Source of the DNA: an uncultured Archangium sp.
GTDB taxonomy: Bacteria > Myxococcota > Myxococcia > Myxococcales > Myxococcaceae
Direction: 5' to 3'
Length of the DNA: 8,488 bases
Assembly (NCBI GenBank): GCA_946479335.1
Contig: CAMLFP010000239.1
Span: 1 to 8,488 of the forward strand
The notes beneath the pieces were generated by a model that saw nothing but the letters and a program-made list of their open reading frames with translations, had not been told where the DNA came from and made no database searches. How positions within the stretch are numbered: position 1 is the stretch's first letter; the number at the start of each line of letters is the position of its first letter. A program made the translations under genes and the position numbers. Positions 4,784 through 8,488 of the stretch are shown here, piece after piece.

Positions 4784-6610
4784 TCAGAACGCGTCTTCCG
4801 CCAGCTCCATCGCGATGAGCTTGCTGTTCTTCACGTGCTGCGCGGCGAGCGTCACGTTGGGCAGCACCTCGTGCGCGAAGAAGCGCGCGGAGGTCACCTT
4901 GCCCGCGTAGTACAGCTTGTCGGTCTCGCCCGCGGTCTTCGACTTCTCGAGCGCCAGCGCCGCGTGGCGGATCAGCAGCCATCCGATGACCGTCTCCGAG
5001 AGCGCGAACAGCAGGCGGTTGCCCTGCAGCCCCACGTGGTACAGCGACTCGCTGAGCTTCTCCATGAGCATGCCCATGGCGCTCTGCAGCGCCTCGACGG
5101 CCGTGGCCAGCGCCTCACGTTCGGTCTTCAGCGCGTCGCCACCTTCTTCGGTCGCGAGCGTCGCGTTCACCTGCTCCAGCAGGCGGCCCAGCGTCGAGCC
5201 GCCGTCCTTCGCGATTTTGCGCATCAGCAAATCCAACGCCTGGATGTGCGTCGTGCCCTCGTAGAGCGTGTCGATCTTCTGGTCGCGGATGTATTGCTCG
5301 ATGGGGTAGTCGAGCAGGTACCCCGAGCCGCCGAACGTCTGCAGCGAGAGGTTGAGCAGCTCGTACGTCTTCTCGGAGCAGTAGCCCTTGATGAGCGGCA
5401 GCAACAGGTCGCTCAACTGGCTCAGCTCCGCGGCGTCGTGGTTGGTGTGGCCGCCCTTCAACTCCACCGCGTCTTGAATCGACGCAGCGAAGAGCACCAG
5501 CGCGCGCATGCCCTCGGCGTGCGACTTCTGCATCAGCAACATGCGCCGCACGTCGGGGTGATGAATGATGGTCGCGCGCGGCGCGTTGCGGTCGGTCGCG
5601 GCGGCGACGAGGTCGGCGCCCTGCTTGCGCTCCTTCGCGTACGCGAGCGCGTTCAGGTACCCGGTCGACAGCGTCGCGGCCGACTTGATGCCCACCGCCA
5701 TGCGCGCGTTCTCGATGACATGGAACATCTGGCGCATGCCGTCGTGCACGTTGCCCACCAGCCAACCCTGGCAGGGCACGCCGTCGCCCAGCGTCAGCTC
5801 GCACGTCGCCGAGGCCTTGAGGCCCATCTTCTTTTCCACGTTGGTGACGAACACGCCGTTGCGCTCGCCGAGCGAGCCGTCTTCGTTCACGAGGAACTTG
5901 GGCACGATGAACATCGAGAGGCCCTTGGTGCCCGGGCCCTTGCCCTCGGGGCGCGCCAGCACGAGGTGCACGATGTTCGGCGCGGCGTCGAAGTCGCCGT
6001 TGGTGATGAAGCGCTTCACGCCCTCGAGGTGGTACAGGTCGTCTTTGATGTGCTTCGCCTTCGCGCGACCGGCGCCGACGTCGGAGCCCGCGTCAGGCTC
6101 CGTCAGCACCATGGTGCCGCCCCAGTGGCCCGCCTGCATCGGCGCGACGAAGCGCTTCTTCTGCGCGTCGGTGGCCAGCACATCGAGGATGCGCACCAGC
6201 GTGTTGCCGAGGAAATAGAAGGCCGCCGCGGGGTTCGCGCCGGCGATGAACTCGAAGGCCGCCCACTGCACCGACGGCGGCGCGCCCAGGCCACCGAGGT
6301 GCGCCGGGAGGTCGACCAGGTTGAAGCCGCCCTCGTAGTACGTCTCGATGGACTTCTTCATCAGCGGGGTCAGCGTCACCGAGTGCGCGGCCTTGTCAAA
6401 GATGAGCGGCTGGCGGTCACCTTCGATGAAGGCCTCCGCCATCAGGCCGGTCGCCACCGGGAGAATCGAGTCGATGGTCTGCCGCACCGTCGCCTCGTCG
6501 AGGTCCTTGAACGGCCCCTGGCCCAGCGCCGTGTCCTGGACGCGCAGGAACTCGAAGAGGTTGAACAGCGTGTCGCGGACATTGGGCTTGTAGTGAGGCG
6601 CAGTGGACAT
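4784..6610 (-). CDS. Acyl-CoA dehydrogenase, large multidomain type, 608 aa
   Basis: An FAD enzyme that oxidises an acyl-CoA to the 2,3-enoyl-CoA and passes electrons to an electron-transfer flavoprotein. The start at 6610 (MSTAPHYKPNVRD) gives the typical N-terminal helical extension; an upstream in-frame start would add about 38 unlike residues and overlap the preceding gene. The core has LTEPDAGSD (169-177, flavin/substrate region), a middle beta domain with GVKRFITNGD, and QTFGGSGYLLDYPIEQ, then LYEGTTHIQ, whose Glu451 matches the catalytic base of medium-chain-type enzymes. A C-terminal helical domain of about 130 residues completes the roughly 600-residue plan shared with 3-methylmercaptopropionyl-CoA dehydrogenase (DmdC)-like proteins. 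That plan is broad, so the substrate (fatty acyl, branched or sulfur-containing) cannot be told. No ETF, thiolase or hydratase gene is nearby. It lies 53 bp downstream of the small exported protein gene, with palindromes in that gap. Confidence 0.93.
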   Translation of the reverse strand: MSTAPHYKPNVRDTLFNLFEFLRVQDTALGQGPFKDLDEATVRQTIDSILPVATGLMAEAFIEGDRQPLIFDKAAHSVTLTPLMKKSIETYYEGGFNLVDLPAHLGGLGAPPSVQWAAFEFIAGANPAAAFYFLGNTLVRILDVLATDAQKKRFVAPMQAGHWGGTMVLTEPDAGSDVGAGRAKAKHIKDDLYHLEGVKRFITNGDFDAAPNIVHLVLARPEGKGPGTKGLSMFIVPKFLVNEDGSLGERNGVFVTNVEKKMGLKASATCELTLGDGVPCQGWLVGNVHDGMRQMFHVIENARMAVGIKSAATLSTGYLNALAYAKERKQGADLVAAATDRNAPRATIIHHPDVRRMLLMQKSHAEGMRALVLFAASIQDAVELKGGHTNHDAAELSQLSDLLLPLIKGYCSEKTYELLNLSLQTFGGSGYLLDYPIEQYIRDQKIDTLYEGTTHIQALDLLMRKIAKDGGSTLGRLLEQVNATLATEEGGDALKTEREALATAVEALQSAMGMLMEKLSESLYHVGLQGNRLLFALSETVIGWLLIRHAALALEKSKTAGETDKLYYAGKVTSARFFAHEVLPNVTLAAQHVKNSKLIAMELAEDAF

Positions 6611-6646
6611 GCACCCAATGTGCAGGCCGCGCCGCGCGCTCTCAAG

Positions 6647-6666
6647 CGAAATTGATTTCGAAATCA
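6647..6666. promoter_or_regulatory. Two overlapping palindromes upstream of the acyl-CoA dehydrogenase gene
   Basis: CGAAAT-TG-ATTTCG (6647-6660) overlaps the perfect 14-bp palindrome TGATTTCGAAATCA (6653-6666), which includes the stop codon of the upstream gene (6664-6666). The sites are 37-56 bp before the dehydrogenase start and are AT-rich in a GC-rich region. They look like an operator for a dimeric repressor of fatty-acid genes (TetR-type, inferred). The regulator is not in the window. Confidence 0.45.
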
Positions 6667-7166
6667 GCGCGGGAGGCTGACCACGTACGAGAGACCGCCG
6701 GTCCACAAGAAGCCGCCGACCCAATATGCACCGAGCGAGACGGCGAGCTGGTGGCGCCCATCATCGGTGAGCTGAAAGCCCCAGCGGAAGGTGGCCCCGA
6801 CGCCGCCGAAGTCAGCGCCGAACGCGGTGAAGAGCACCTTCGCGTCGAGCGACAGCACCGCCCAGCGCGCGGCGTACACCGACACCCCGAGCAACGGGCC
6901 GGCGCGCACCACGTGCGTGAGGCCGGGGTACCAGGTCCACTGGAGCTCGCCGCCGCCATGGAGCTCCACGCGGCCGAGGCGTGCACCCAACGTCAGGTCG
7001 AGCGCGGCGTAGGGCCCGAGGCGCAGCGACTTGTACGCACCACAGGTGCTGACACAGGAGATTTCACCGACGCGCGCTGCGCCGCCAGCGTCGAGCACCG
7101 CGCGGAATTGAAAGCCGGCGTGCGCGGCCGAGGCACTCAACGCCGCAGCCAGCGCCAACCAGCGCA

Positions 7167-7170
<4 letters not shown>
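6664..7170 (-). CDS. Small exported beta-rich protein of unknown function, 168 aa
   Basis: The signal peptide is clear: MMRWLALAAALSASAAHA with cleavage after AHA (residue 18). The mature part has many Gly, aromatic and alternating hydrophobic residues, such as LGPYAALDLTLGARLGRVEL and FQLTDDGRHQLAVSLGAYW, which suggests eight or so beta strands as in small outer-membrane barrels. It ends in SLPR, not the common terminal Phe. A cysteine pair (39 and 43, CVSTC) may form a disulfide near the N-terminus. I recognise no family. The ATG at 7170 overlaps the moxR stop as ATGA, so translation is probably coupled to moxR. A second ATG at 7167 would lack this overlap. Confidence 0.78.
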
Positions 7171-8168
<998 letters not shown>

Positions 8169-8201
8169 GGCGGGGGTTTGTAACGGGAGGACCGCCACGC
8201 G

Positions 8202-8488
8202 TCACGGTTCGAACTGCACGACCCACGGCGTCCACCAGGAGGCGTCGGTGGTCGGCGTGCTGGTCGAACGGTTGAGCTGCACCGTGCCCGCGTCGAGCGA
8301 CGAGAGGCGCCCACGCCCCGCGGCGGCGAAGCCGGAGTTCGTCTCGCCGGTGCTCTGACCGCCGGGGCCCTGACCGCCCATGAAGACCATCGCGCGGTGC
8401 GTCTCCAGCGCCGTCGGCGGCGTGAAGGCCAGCGTGTCGCTGTTGAGGCCCTCGAGGCCGCCGTCGAACGACGTCACGAAGGCGTTGG
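8202..8488 (-). CDS. C-terminal fragment of a probable surface or secreted protein (partial)
   Basis: The frame is open to the right edge, so only the last 94 or so residues are seen, ending WTPWVVQFEP and a TGA stop. The region is rich in Thr, Ser and Gly (GGQGPGGQSTGETNSGF), with alternating polar and hydrophobic stretches that suggest beta structure and a beta-sandwich-like ending. There are no cysteines or enzyme motifs. The final strand resembles the ends of repetitive extracellular domains, but no family is named. It is 33 bp upstream of moxR in the same direction, so it may be co-transcribed. Confidence 0.65.
   Translation of the reverse strand, partial: NAFVTSFDGGLEGLNSDTLAFTPPTALETHRAMVFMGGQGPGGQSTGETNSGFAAAGRGRLSSLDAGTVQLNRSTSTPTTDASWWTPWVVQFEP

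Noticed and set aside
4835..6655. 606-codon plus-strand open frame opposite the acyl-CoA dehydrogenase gene
   Set aside because: The minus strand has all acyl-CoA dehydrogenase motifs in order; the plus-strand translation is an Arg/Val/Leu-rich antisense shadow.

Overview
The window is a high-GC bacterial chromosomal segment. Codon use in every gene is strongly biased to G or C at the third position. Predicted lipoproteins with no family I recognise, a MoxR ATPase and a roughly 600-residue multidomain acyl-CoA dehydrogenase suggest a myxobacterium (Myxococcota) or a similar high-GC Gram-negative. This is inference, because there is no rRNA or marker gene to place it exactly.

Layout, left to right. 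(1) The first 377 codons of isoleucyl-tRNA synthetase (ileS) lie on the minus strand; the rest runs off the left edge. (2) After an 83-bp divergent gap comes a plus-strand gene for a 487-residue predicted lipoprotein of unknown function. A double-hairpin repeat is embedded in frame in its middle. (3) The convergent gap 2681-3048 holds an imperfect tandem duplication: a remnant of a second LysR-type regulator 3' end plus three copies of a palindromic element. (4) A LysR-type regulator (minus) and a small predicted lipoprotein (plus) are transcribed divergently. Between them a perfect LysR-type box overlaps the regulator's own start codon. (5) A 253-bp convergent gap contains a 65-nt nested inverted repeat. 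(6) The rest is four minus-strand genes in one direction: a truncated C-terminal coding region at the right edge, a MoxR-family AAA+ ATPase, a small secreted beta-rich protein whose start overlaps the moxR stop (ATGA), and the acyl-CoA dehydrogenase.

Functionally these are mostly separate units: translation (ileS), envelope proteins of unknown role, a regulator probably controlling itself and its divergent lipoprotein, a MoxR chaperone coupled to an exported protein, and lipid or organic-acid oxidation. I see no defence island, CRISPR array, integrase, intact insertion sequence or tRNA. The most interesting signals are non-coding: the palindromic element family, the duplicated LysR tail whose differences are nearly all synonymous, the hairpin repeat inside a reading frame, and the regulatory dyads.
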